Shown piece after piece: positions 1-5,984 of a DNA stretch of 6,394 nucleotides. The stretch spans positions 1 to 6,394 of the forward strand of contig JAEEKM010000186.1 of NCBI GenBank assembly GCA_016282455.1. Reading direction: 5' to 3'. A model generated the notes under the pieces. The model did no database searches, was not told the origin of the DNA, and saw only the letters and a program-made list of their open reading frames with translations. Position numbers and translations under genes: made by a program. The DNA comes from Treponema sp. (GTDB taxonomy: Bacteria; Spirochaetota; Spirochaetia; Treponematales; Treponemataceae). The number at the start of each line of letters is the position of its first letter. Position 1 is the stretch's first letter.

Positions 1-1259
1 ACAAAAAGTGCACCGTAAGCCTGGTCAGCCCAGCTTTCTAAAGCAGTCGGATAATTCATTCCTTCAGGAAGGGTAATATTGTCAAGACTTGTACAGCCTG
101 CAAAAAAGTTTCCTGAAAGAGCTTTGGTTCCCTTTGGAAAAGTAAAAGTCTTAAGGGAAGTGCAGTCTTTAAAAATGCTTCCTCCGCCTGGATAAGCAAC
201 ATTTTCCCTGTATTCAACGGCTTCCAGATTTTTCATGCCGGCAAAAGCATAGTCTGGTTTGTTTAATTCAGGAATATTTGTGACTTTTTTGATTGTCCTG
301 TTTGCGGCAAAAGCATTCTGTTCAACTTGGATCACGGAATCAGGAATGCGGAAAGTTTCAACCTTACAGTTAGGGAGTGCATAAATAATAGTACGCTGGT
401 CTTTGTCCATGAGAACGCCATCCTGAATTTTGTAGTTGCAGTCTTCGGGAAGGTTTATGTTCTCAAGATTAGGACATTTGTTAAAACATCCGCTCTTGAA
501 TTTTATTTTTGGACTTTGGATTGTAATTTCCTTAAGATTTGTACAGCCTGTAAAAGTGCTTCCTAGAGTTTCAAATTTTTCTCCAAGTGTAACCCGTTCA
601 AGACTCTCGCAGCCAGAAAAAGATTCACCATCTATGGAGACAATATTCGGAAGATTTAATTCCTTAAGATCTTTTAGGCTTTTAAAACCCTTTTCGTATA
701 TAAACTGAAGGGAAGGGGGAAAATTCATTTTTTCAATAGGGCCAGACCAGCGAAAGGCCATCCATTCAATTTTTTCAAGCTGTGAACCTTCAGGAACTTC
801 TATTTCGCGCAGATTGGGACAGCGTTCAAATTGATACATTTCAATAACTTTTTGTGTTCGTGGAATCCTTACTTTCTTTAAATACCGAACGTTTTCAAAA
901 AAATAAGAAAAAGAATCTGGCAAGATAATTTCTTCAATGTGTGAATAAACCTGTTCCAGCCTCATTCCGTTTCCGGGTTTAATGTTTGTCAAATCCAGAA
1001 TTACAGAACGGGGAATGTTGTATTCTTTAAAAGCCTCTGAAAGTTTAATTTTATCCAGATTATCATCCGTTATGACAATTCTGAGAGGTCCTTTTAAGCT
1101 GTCAAATAAATTTTCCCGCTTAGCGGAAGCTTCTTTTGCAGTGCAAAGATAATGCAGGTCTTTAACACTGGTTTTATAAACTTCCTCTTCTGCAAAAAGA
1201 GGCGCCACAAATAAAATGCTCACACATGCAATAAAAATTGCAAAAAAATTCTTTCTCAT
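1..1259 (-). CDS. Secreted BspA-like leucine-rich repeat protein, C-terminus beyond window
   Basis: An open frame of 419 codons runs leftward from the ATG at 1259-1257 and leaves the window without a stop. Residues 1-23 form a typical signal peptide: MRKN, then a hydrophobic core, ending LFA before EEE, so SPase I cleavage near residue 23 is likely and the protein should be exported. Residues 24-90 are a non-repeat N-terminal domain. From about residue 90 there are irregular LRR_5/BspA units with the pattern I-x2-(P)-x-F-x-GC-x-x-L-x-x-I-x-I/L-P, for example FSGCESLERV (214-223) and FTGCTNLKEI (236-245). A BspA-type island with DGVLMDKD occurs at 280-287. Two repeat copies share the DNA string GTACAGCCTG (+ strand 91-100 and 541-550). 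The start is fixed by the signal peptide, but no Shine-Dalgarno is visible. BspA-like proteins are known surface or secreted adhesins in oral treponemes and Tannerella; the ligand here cannot be told. It is probably a paralogue of the next LRR gene. Confidence 0.9.
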   Translation of the reverse strand, partial: MRKNFFAIFIACVSILFVAPLFAEEEVYKTSVKDLHYLCTAKEASAKRENLFDSLKGPLRIVITDDNLDKIKLSEAFKEYNIPRSVILDLTNIKPGNGMRLEQVYSHIEEIILPDSFSYFFENVRYLKKVRIPRTQKVIEMYQFERCPNLREIEVPEGSQLEKIEWMAFRWSGPIEKMNFPPSLQFIYEKGFKSLKDLKELNLPNIVSIDGESFSGCESLERVTLGEKFETLGSTFTGCTNLKEITIQSPKIKFKSGCFNKCPNLENINLPEDCNYKIQDGVLMDKDQRTIIYALPNCKVETFRIPDSVIQVEQNAFAANRTIKKVTNIPELNKPDYAFAGMKNLEAVEYRENVAYPGGGSIFKDCTSLKTFTFPKGTKALSGNFFAGCTSLDNITLPEGMNYPTALESWADQAYGALF

Positions 1260-1265
1260 GCAAAA

Positions 1266-1295
1266 ATTATAGCACAGTATGGGAAATAAAAACAA
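1266..1295 (-). promoter_or_regulatory. Extended -10 promoter of the downstream LRR gene
   Basis: On the minus strand TGCTATAAT (1274-1266) is a perfect extended -10 element. A weak -35-like TTGTTT (1295-1290) lies 18 bp upstream. Counting six bases past the -10 box puts the start site on base 1259, the A of the LRR gene's ATG. The transcript would therefore be leaderless, which fits the missing ribosome binding site. Promoter strength and exact start are inferred. Confidence 0.6.
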
Positions 1296-1310
1296 TATGT
1301 TTTTTGCCGA

Positions 1311-2915
1311 TTAGTAGTAAGTCCATCTGTAGAAGAATTTTTTGTTGACCGGGTCATTGCACCATTTTTCTGCGGGGGAATTTTTCTTTACATAAACAAT
1401 GGTTTCTTTGCAGAAGGGATTGATTCCAATAAAGTTTACGCTGGCAGGAATTTTTATGGACTCTAAGTTCTGCTGACCAATGTAGTCGTCAGTCATAAAA
1501 GCCATATTTCCGATATATTCAAGTTTTGCAGGAAGAATGACTTCTGAAAGGCTGTTTCCACGGAAAGCGGCTTCTGCAATGTAAGTGACAGTTTTTGGTA
1601 GCTCAAGTTTTGTAAGAAAGTTTTCGTCAAAGGCGGCTTCACCTATGGCAGTAATTTTTTTAGGCAATGTAAGTTTGCTGATTCTACAGCTACGGAATGC
1701 ACCTGAGCCGATTGTTGAGACTGAGTCAGGAAGAGTCAGTTCTCCAAGATCATTGTCTGCAAAGGCACCTGATTCAATTGTCTGAAGACCTTTTTCAATC
1801 ACAAGTGAGCGGATTCCACATTCATAAAATGCACTATTTCCAACAGACTCTACTGTTTTTGGAATTTTTAGTGAAGGAATTTTTGCTTTGTAGAAGGCAC
1901 TGTTTCCAATCCGTTTTACACCGGGATGAAAAATGATTTCTTCGATTGTTGCAAACTGAAAGGAGTCATCAGAAATAACAGTCATGGCTTTGGGAATAAC
2001 CAGTTCTACAAATTTTGTGTAGGAAAAAGCATCTTTTCCAAATTTTTCTACAGTGTCGGCAATTTTGAAGTTTTTAAATCCGTTACAGCCGGAGAAGGTC
2101 TCATTTCCAATGTACTTGAGGTTCTTTGAAAAATTAACGGTTGCGAGTTCATGGCAGGAAGTAAATACACCGTCAGCAAGGCTTTCAAAATTTGAGGGAA
2201 GCTTTACGGAAGTAATTTTTGTTTCCTTAAATGCATTTTTTCCAAGGTAAGTAAGAGTCTCTGGAAGAACTACATCCATGGAAAGGCTCTGGCATTTTTC
2301 AAAAGCCTGGTCACCAATGTACTCAAGTTTTTTTGGAAAGTTGATTGAAGTAAGGTAATACTGGTGGTAAAAAGCCTTGTCTCCAATGCGGGTAATTGAG
2401 TCAGGGAGATTTATTTTTTTTATGCTGTTAGTAAAAGAAGAAAAATTGTCCGGAATTTCTGTAATGCCTTCTGGAATGACAATTTCTTCATTTGCCTTAA
2501 GTACTGAAATGATTCTGTTGCTGATTTTGTCAATTAAAATATTGTTTTCAAACTTGTAACGGGGATGGTCTTTTGCAATGGTAAAGGATTCAATGTTTTC
2601 GCAATTAGAAAATGCATCTTCTCCAATGTAGGTAATTGTAGAGGGAATGTTTACTGTTCTAAGCGTGTGGTCACCGTAAAAGGTTTTTCTTGCAATGCCT
2701 ACCACTTTTTTTCCTGCTACGGTAGTTGGAATGTTCAGGTTAGGAACTGAAGGGTCGCTTGTGTTTGGTTCGCCCCATTTGTCATGGGGAATGCTGTATT
2801 CTCCAATAATAAGGTTACCATCTGAATCAATGGCATAACGCAGGGTGCGCTGGGCAAAAGTAAAGGCCAGTACAGTTGAGAAAATAAAGAGCAGGCTAAG
2901 AATTTTTTTGGACAT
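1311..2915 (-). CDS. Secreted BspA-like leucine-rich repeat protein, complete (534 aa)
   Basis: The start is taken at the ATG 2915-2913 because AGGGAG lies 9 nt upstream and a proper signal peptide follows. A longer GTG-started frame (from 2972) would run through the promoter and was discarded. The signal peptide (MSKK, hydrophobic core, FTFA before QRT) is probably cut after residue 21. Residues 22-65 are a short N-terminal cap containing YAIDSDGNLIIGEY. From about residue 70 to 500 there are some 17-18 LRR_5-type units of 22-24 residues with the pattern IG-x-x-AF-x-x-x-x-L-x-x-I-x-I/L-P-x-x-V/L. They are interrupted once by a BspA island (about 116-148, with NNILIDK). Units in the second half are mostly exactly 22 residues. 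The tail (about 503-534, ending RWTYY) has no membrane anchor, lipobox or sorting motif, so the mature protein is probably released or held non-covalently. The family is linked to adhesion and host or biofilm interactions; the specific target is unknown. Confidence 0.93.
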   Translation of the reverse strand: MSKKILSLLFIFSTVLAFTFAQRTLRYAIDSDGNLIIGEYSIPHDKWGEPNTSDPSVPNLNIPTTVAGKKVVGIARKTFYGDHTLRTVNIPSTITYIGEDAFSNCENIESFTIAKDHPRYKFENNILIDKISNRIISVLKANEEIVIPEGITEIPDNFSSFTNSIKKINLPDSITRIGDKAFYHQYYLTSINFPKKLEYIGDQAFEKCQSLSMDVVLPETLTYLGKNAFKETKITSVKLPSNFESLADGVFTSCHELATVNFSKNLKYIGNETFSGCNGFKNFKIADTVEKFGKDAFSYTKFVELVIPKAMTVISDDSFQFATIEEIIFHPGVKRIGNSAFYKAKIPSLKIPKTVESVGNSAFYECGIRSLVIEKGLQTIESGAFADNDLGELTLPDSVSTIGSGAFRSCRISKLTLPKKITAIGEAAFDENFLTKLELPKTVTYIAEAAFRGNSLSEVILPAKLEYIGNMAFMTDDYIGQQNLESIKIPASVNFIGINPFCKETIVYVKKNSPAEKWCNDPVNKKFFYRWTYY

Positions 2916-2924
2916 AAATGATGA

Positions 2925-2930
2925 CTCCCT
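2925..2930 (-). promoter_or_regulatory. Ribosome binding site of the complete LRR gene
   Basis: The minus-strand sequence AGGGAG lies 9 nt before the ATG at 2915. It decides the start in favour of the signal-peptide methionine rather than the upstream in-frame GTG at 2972. Confidence 0.7.
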
Positions 2931-2945
2931 AAAACAATTTATTAT

Positions 2946-2974
2946 ATTATAATATAGAGATGGGAAAAGCACAA
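2946..2974 (-). promoter_or_regulatory. Sigma-70-type promoter for the LRR gene pair
   Basis: The minus strand has TTGTGC (2974-2969), a 17-bp spacer and a perfect TATAAT (2951-2946), followed by a second overlapping TATAAT at 2946-2941. The 5' leader would be about 25 nt and would contain the AGGGAG ribosome binding site. The -35 matches consensus at only three positions, so activity is inferred mainly from the -10 and spacing. Confidence 0.55.
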
Positions 2975-3004
2975 TGATTTAATAACGATGCTGAATTATA
3001 AGGC

Positions 3005-3040
3005 TTGACTTTTTGCACTATGGATTAGATATTGTATAAA
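3005..3040 (+). promoter_or_regulatory. Possible distal promoter of the ABC transporter operon
   Basis: Two overlapping sigma-70-like arrangements are visible. One is TTGACT (3005-3010), 17 bp, GATATT (3028-3033). The other is TTTGCA (3012-3017), 17 bp, TATAAA (3035-3040). Either would produce a leader of about 80-90 nt that includes the dyad at 3053-3070. Both are weaker than the proximal promoter, and either or both may be inactive. Confidence 0.35.
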
Positions 3041-3052
3041 ATTAAAAAGTGC

Positions 3053-3070
3053 GTTTCTATTGACAGAAAC
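3053..3070. promoter_or_regulatory. 18-bp dyad covering the -35 box: candidate operator
   Basis: GTTTCT (3053-3058) and AGAAAC (3065-3070) form a perfect 6-bp inverted repeat with a 6-bp centre. The -35 hexamer of the proximal promoter (3060-3065) lies inside it. A dimeric regulator bound here would block RNA polymerase. No regulator gene is present in the window. The sequence does not resemble a classical CTAG-centred TrpR operator. Confidence 0.4.
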
Positions 3071-3088
3071 ATGAGTAAGTGTTATATT
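3060..3088 (+). promoter_or_regulatory. Main sigma-70 promoter of the ABC transporter operon
   Basis: A consensus TTGACA (3060-3065), an exact 17-bp spacer and TATATT (3083-3088, five of six consensus bases) form the best promoter in the window. The start site is predicted near 3095, giving a leader of about 33 nt that holds the strong ribosome binding site at 3116-3120. Confidence 0.75.
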
Positions 3089-3115
3089 GTTACTGTAAGA
3101 AGAAACAAAACTTAC

Positions 3116-3120
3116 GGAGG
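3116..3120 (+). promoter_or_regulatory. Ribosome binding site of the substrate-binding protein gene
   Basis: GGAGG lies 7 nt before the ATG at 3128 and selects this start over in-frame upstream starts (3032, 3071), which lack a binding site and would add residues ahead of a good signal peptide. Confidence 0.85.
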
Positions 3121-3127
3121 AAACTTT

Positions 3128-4123
3128 ATGAAAAAACTAATCGGAATCGCACTTATTTCTATTGCATGTCTTTCCAGCATGTATGCAAAATCAGAAAAAA
3201 AACCAAAACAGAAAACCGTAAAAATCGGAATTGCAAAAATCGTTCAGCACCCGGCTCTTGATGCAGTTGAACAGGGCATAAAAGATGCAGTTGAAAAAGC
3301 AGGCATTAAAGCAAAGTATGACTGTCAGAATGCAAACGGAGACGTTAACACAGCCAATCAGATTGCGGCCCAGTATAAGGATGAAAAAGTAAATGTTGCA
3401 GTTGGAATTGCAACACCTGTTGCCATTGCACTTGCAAACACATTAAAGAACATTCCTGTAGTTTTTGGTACTGTGACAGATCCACTTGGAGCAGGGCTTG
3501 TAAAGACACTTGAACATGGAGAAGGAAACGTTACCGGCATGTCAGATGAACTTCCTTCCAAAGAGCAAATTAAACTTTTTAAAGAAATAGCAGGTATTAA
3601 AACTCTTGGATACATCTACACTTCCAACGAAGATAATTCTCTTTCTTCACTTGAGCTGGTAAAAGCAGGCTGTGCCGAAGCAGGACTCGAACTTGTAACC
3701 CAGGCAATAACAACTTCTGCAGAAGTAAAGCAGGCTGCAGAAGCAATTGTGGACCGCTGTGACGGAGTCTACCTTACTACAGACAACACTGTATTCTCTG
3801 CACTTCCAAGTCTGGTATCTGTTTTTAACAAGGCAAAAAAGCCAATCTTCTCTGGAGACGTAACTGGTGCAATGGAAGGAGGATGCTTTATGGCTTCCGG
3901 CTTTAACTACTACAAGGCAGGTCTGGCAACAGGTGAAATTGTAGTTCAGATTTTGAACGGAAAAAAGCCTTCAGAAATTCCAGTCCGTTTTATGACAAAG
4001 CCTGAGGACTCAGATCTTCTCTTTGATCTTGATGTAGCAAATGCATGTGGAATTACAATTCCGGAAAACTATCTCAAGCAGGCCTCATACATCTTTGAAA
4101 ACGGAAAGCTTACCAAAAAATAA
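3128..4123 (+). CDS. trpX: TrpX-type ABC importer substrate-binding protein
   Basis: This 331-residue exported binding protein belongs to the ABC_sub_bind family (PF04392, COG2984), often annotated as tryptophan/tyrosine-binding TrpX. It would capture the solute in the periplasm and hand it to the permease encoded next. The N-terminus is a signal peptide with two possible processing routes: SPase I after SSMYA (residue 20), or lipidation at Cys14 (SIAC), which only fits the relaxed spirochaetal lipobox. A Lys-rich linker (about 21-31) precedes the first lobe. Family hallmarks in order: KIGIAKIVQHPALD (32-45), IPVVFGTVTDPLGAGLV (109-125), GNVTGMSDELP (133-143), LGYIYTSNEDNS (160-171), DGVYLTTDNTVFSALP (212-227), KPIFSGD (238-244), GFNYYKAGLATG (258-269), NGKKPSEIPV (277-286). 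Length is normal for the family. It heads an operon with the permease and ATPase genes. The aromatic amino acid substrate is inferred from family naming only; a different small ligand is possible. Confidence 0.92.
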   Translation: MKKLIGIALISIACLSSMYAKSEKKPKQKTVKIGIAKIVQHPALDAVEQGIKDAVEKAGIKAKYDCQNANGDVNTANQIAAQYKDEKVNVAVGIATPVAIALANTLKNIPVVFGTVTDPLGAGLVKTLEHGEGNVTGMSDELPSKEQIKLFKEIAGIKTLGYIYTSNEDNSLSSLELVKAGCAEAGLELVTQAITTSAEVKQAAEAIVDRCDGVYLTTDNTVFSALPSLVSVFNKAKKPIFSGDVTGAMEGGCFMASGFNYYKAGLATGEIVVQILNGKKPSEIPVRFMTKPEDSDLLFDLDVANACGITIPENYLKQASYIFENGKLTKK

Positions 4124-4136
4124 TTGTTTGAAGCCC

Positions 4137-4157
4137 TCTTTTAGAAAAAAGATTTTT
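4137..4157 (+). terminator. Weak terminator-like hairpin between binding protein and permease genes
   Basis: TCTTTT (4137-4142) and AAAAGA (4147-4152) can form a 6-bp stem with a 4-nt loop, followed at once by five T residues. The stem has one G-C pair, so it would be a leaky terminator or a 3' stabilising end at best. It would fit making more binding protein than permease and ATPase. Confidence 0.3.
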
Positions 4158-4165
4158 ACATTACA

Positions 4166-5068
4166 ATGTTTCTTATGATAGAAACAATTTTAATTGAAGG
4201 CCTTATATATAGCATTATGGTGCTGGGCCTTTATATAAGTTACAGAACCCTTAATTTCTGTGACATGACGGTAGACGGTGCTTTTCCCATGGGGGGCTGC
4301 ATTCTTGCGGCCTGTCTGACTCATGGACTTGCACCCGTCTGCGGAATTATGATGGCATTTGCCGGCGGATGTCTTGCAGGTCTTTGCACGACACTCATCT
4401 ACACAAAACTTCGTGTACCGGATTTACTGGCAGGAATCCTCATGATGACCATGCTCTATTCGGTTAACCTGCGCATTATGTCAAACAGGGCAAATATTTC
4501 TTTCCTTAGAATCCCAACGACTTTTTCAAAAATTATTGAGTTTACCGAAAATCATTTTCCTTCAATCCCTTCAGAAACTGGCATTTTGCTTTTCCTTATC
4601 ATTTTCATCATTCTCTTTAAAGCTCTTTTAGATGTGTTTTTCCATACTGACCTGGGGCTTACAATGGGTGCTCTTGGTTCTAACCAGCAGATGATAATTT
4701 CTCAGGGAATGAATCCGCAGATTGTGAGGGGCATTGGTGTTTGTGTGGGAGACGGACTTGCCGCACTTTCAGGAGCATTTGCCAGCATGTACAATGGTTT
4801 TGCTGATGTAGGAAGCGGAACAGGAATTATTGTAAGCGGACTTGCGTCCCTTATGCTGGGGGAATTTATCATCCGTTCAAACAAAGTGCAGATGCAAACT
4901 CTTCGTGTGATTATTGGGTCAATCATCTACCGTGGACTTATGTGTATTGCCCGCCGCTACGGACACTATATTCACCTTACGGCAAATGACCTTAAACTGA
5001 TTACCGGTCTTTTAATCATCATTTGTCTGATTATTGCAAAGAGGAAGGGAAAAAATGCTGGAGCTTAA
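4166..5068 (+). CDS. trpY: TrpY-type ABC importer permease
   Basis: This is a 300-residue integral membrane permease of the BPD_transp_2 type (PF02653; COG4120). It would form the channel through the inner membrane. About eight or nine hydrophobic segments can be read, roughly at residues 5-25, 40-53, 56-79, 87-104, 138-158, 189-210, 218-236, 246-262 and 276-291. Family signatures include YISYRTLNFCDMTVDGAFP (23-41), KLRVPDLLAGILMMTMLYS (81-99), and GALGSNQQMIISQGMNP (168-184). The last resembles the cytoplasmic loop that contacts the ATPase in ribose/branched-chain type permeases. Length is normal. ATGs at 4166 and 4175 (residue 4) are both possible starts and neither has a clear ribosome binding site; a stop at 4142 excludes much longer forms. 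It begins 42 bp after the binding-protein gene and its 3' end overlaps the ATPase gene by 14 bp, so the two should be translated together. Confidence 0.92.
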   Translation: MFLMIETILIEGLIYSIMVLGLYISYRTLNFCDMTVDGAFPMGGCILAACLTHGLAPVCGIMMAFAGGCLAGLCTTLIYTKLRVPDLLAGILMMTMLYSVNLRIMSNRANISFLRIPTTFSKIIEFTENHFPSIPSETGILLFLIIFIILFKALLDVFFHTDLGLTMGALGSNQQMIISQGMNPQIVRGIGVCVGDGLAALSGAFASMYNGFADVGSGTGIIVSGLASLMLGEFIIRSNKVQMQTLRVIIGSIIYRGLMCIARRYGHYIHLTANDLKLITGLLIIICLIIAKRKGKNAGA

Positions 5069-5885
5069 AGATATAGGAATTACTTTTCATGCAGGTACTC
5101 CTGATGAGAATATTGCACTTAAAAACATCAATCTCAAAATCAACCAGGGGGACTTCATTACAATAATTGGTTCTAATGGAGCGGGAAAATCAACACTCTA
5201 CAATGTCATATCCGGTACACTTACTCCAAGCACAGGTCAGATTTTTCTTGAGCAGCCAGATAACACTTCCGGGGTAAAGAGTAGTATGATAAAAAAAGAA
5301 ATTACCTCTGACCCAGAATACAAGAGGGCCGCATACATAGGAAGAATTTTTCAGAATCCACTTTTGGGCACTGCAGGAAAAATGTCACTGGAAGACAACA
5401 TGATGATTTGCAGTAAAAAAGGCTGGCATGGACTTAAAATCAGTCTGAACAAAAAAAAGCGGGAAGAATTCAGGGAAGCACTAAAAGTACTGGACATGGG
5501 TCTTGAAGACCGTCTGAATGACAATGTTGAACTTCTTTCCGGCGGACAGAGACAGGCACTTACACTACTCATGGCAGTTCTTTCCAAACCTTCACTTCTG
5601 CTTCTGGATGAGCACACTGCAGCCCTTGATCCAACAAACGCTGCCCTTATTATGAGGCTCACAAAAAAATTTGCAGAGGACTATAAGCTTACGGTGATGA
5701 TGATAACCCACAACATGCAGCAGGCACTGGACTACGGAAACCGACTTCTTATGATGGACGGTGGCAAAATCATCATGGACATAAGCGGACCGGAGAAAGA
5801 AAAACTTACTCGGGAAGACCTGACCCAAAAGTTCCGCGAAATTAAAAAGCATGATCTGGATAATGACAGGATGGTCTTGCAGTAG
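5055..5885 (+). CDS. trpZ: TrpZ-type ABC importer ATP-binding protein
   Basis: This 276-residue cytoplasmic ATPase (COG1101 type) would power the importer by binding and hydrolysing ATP against the permease. All nucleotide-binding elements are present: Walker A GSNGAGKST (39-47), Q-loop Gln100 in GRIFQNP, signature LLSGGQRQ (160-167), Walker B LLLLDE with Asp185 and catalytic Glu186, D-loop ALD (190-192), and switch His219 in ITHNM. EYKRAAYIGR and ALDYGNRLLMMDGGKI are typical of this subfamily. The stretch between G61 and E88 appears roughly a dozen residues longer than the usual short strand-turn there and is rich in polar residues. The ATG at 5055 is chosen because AGAGGAAGGG precedes it at normal spacing and MLELK starts the first beta strand; an in-frame TTG at 5034 is rejected. 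The start lies inside the end of the permease gene, implying translational coupling. No obvious terminator follows directly. Confidence 0.94.
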   Translation: MLELKDIGITFHAGTPDENIALKNINLKINQGDFITIIGSNGAGKSTLYNVISGTLTPSTGQIFLEQPDNTSGVKSSMIKKEITSDPEYKRAAYIGRIFQNPLLGTAGKMSLEDNMMICSKKGWHGLKISLNKKKREEFREALKVLDMGLEDRLNDNVELLSGGQRQALTLLMAVLSKPSLLLLDEHTAALDPTNAALIMRLTKKFAEDYKLTVMMITHNMQQALDYGNRLLMMDGGKIIMDISGPEKEKLTREDLTQKFREIKKHDLDNDRMVLQ

Positions 5886-5949
5886 AGGATGCCTAACGCA
5901 CAGTTTTTTTCTTCCTTGTAGTGCAGAAGAAAATAATAAATAGAACCTA

Positions 5950-5978
5950 TTGCCCGAAAATCGGATTTCTGATATAGT
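5950..5978 (+). promoter_or_regulatory. Extended -10 promoter upstream of carB
   Basis: TTGCCC (5950-5955), a 17-bp spacer and TGATATAGT (5970-5978, an extended -10 with five of six core bases) make a convincing sigma-70 promoter. An A/T-rich stretch (about 5927-5943) just upstream could act as an UP element. The predicted start is near 5985. The 11-bp dyad CCGAAAATCGG (5954-5964) sits between -35 and -10. Confidence 0.65.
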
Positions 5979-5984
5979 ACAGTC

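Noticed and set aside
327..708. Plus-strand open frames across the partial LRR gene.
   Set aside because: They are antisense shadows of a 419-codon minus-strand frame with signal peptide and LRR pattern, and they resemble nothing recognisable.
1288..1304. Perfect inverted repeat AAAAACA-ATA-TGTTTTT between the two LRR genes as a terminator.
   Set aside because: The stem is almost all A-T, has no clear downstream T-run of its own, and overlaps the -35 region of the next gene. Too weak to call a terminator.
2916..2972. GTG-started N-terminal extension of the complete LRR protein (19 extra residues).
   Set aside because: It would be encoded by the promoter and ribosome binding site region and would place a non-signal sequence before a good signal peptide.
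3032..3127. Longer N-terminus of the binding protein from 3032 or 3071.
   Set aside because: Neither start has a ribosome binding site; the region carries the promoter; GGAGG and the signal peptide fit the ATG at 3128.
2973..3127. T-box or Trp-codon attenuator for the transporter operon.
   Set aside because: There is no run of Trp codons in a leader ORF and no terminator/antiterminator pair or T-box-like sequence in this stretch.
5351..5852. Minus-strand open frames opposite the ATPase gene.
   Set aside because: The plus frame has every ABC ATPase motif; the opposite frames are low-complexity shadows without ribosome binding sites.
5907..5933. TTTTCTTC/GAAGAAAA hairpin after the ATPase gene as its terminator.
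   Set aside because: The stem is A-T rich with an 11-nt loop, and no T-run follows on either strand.
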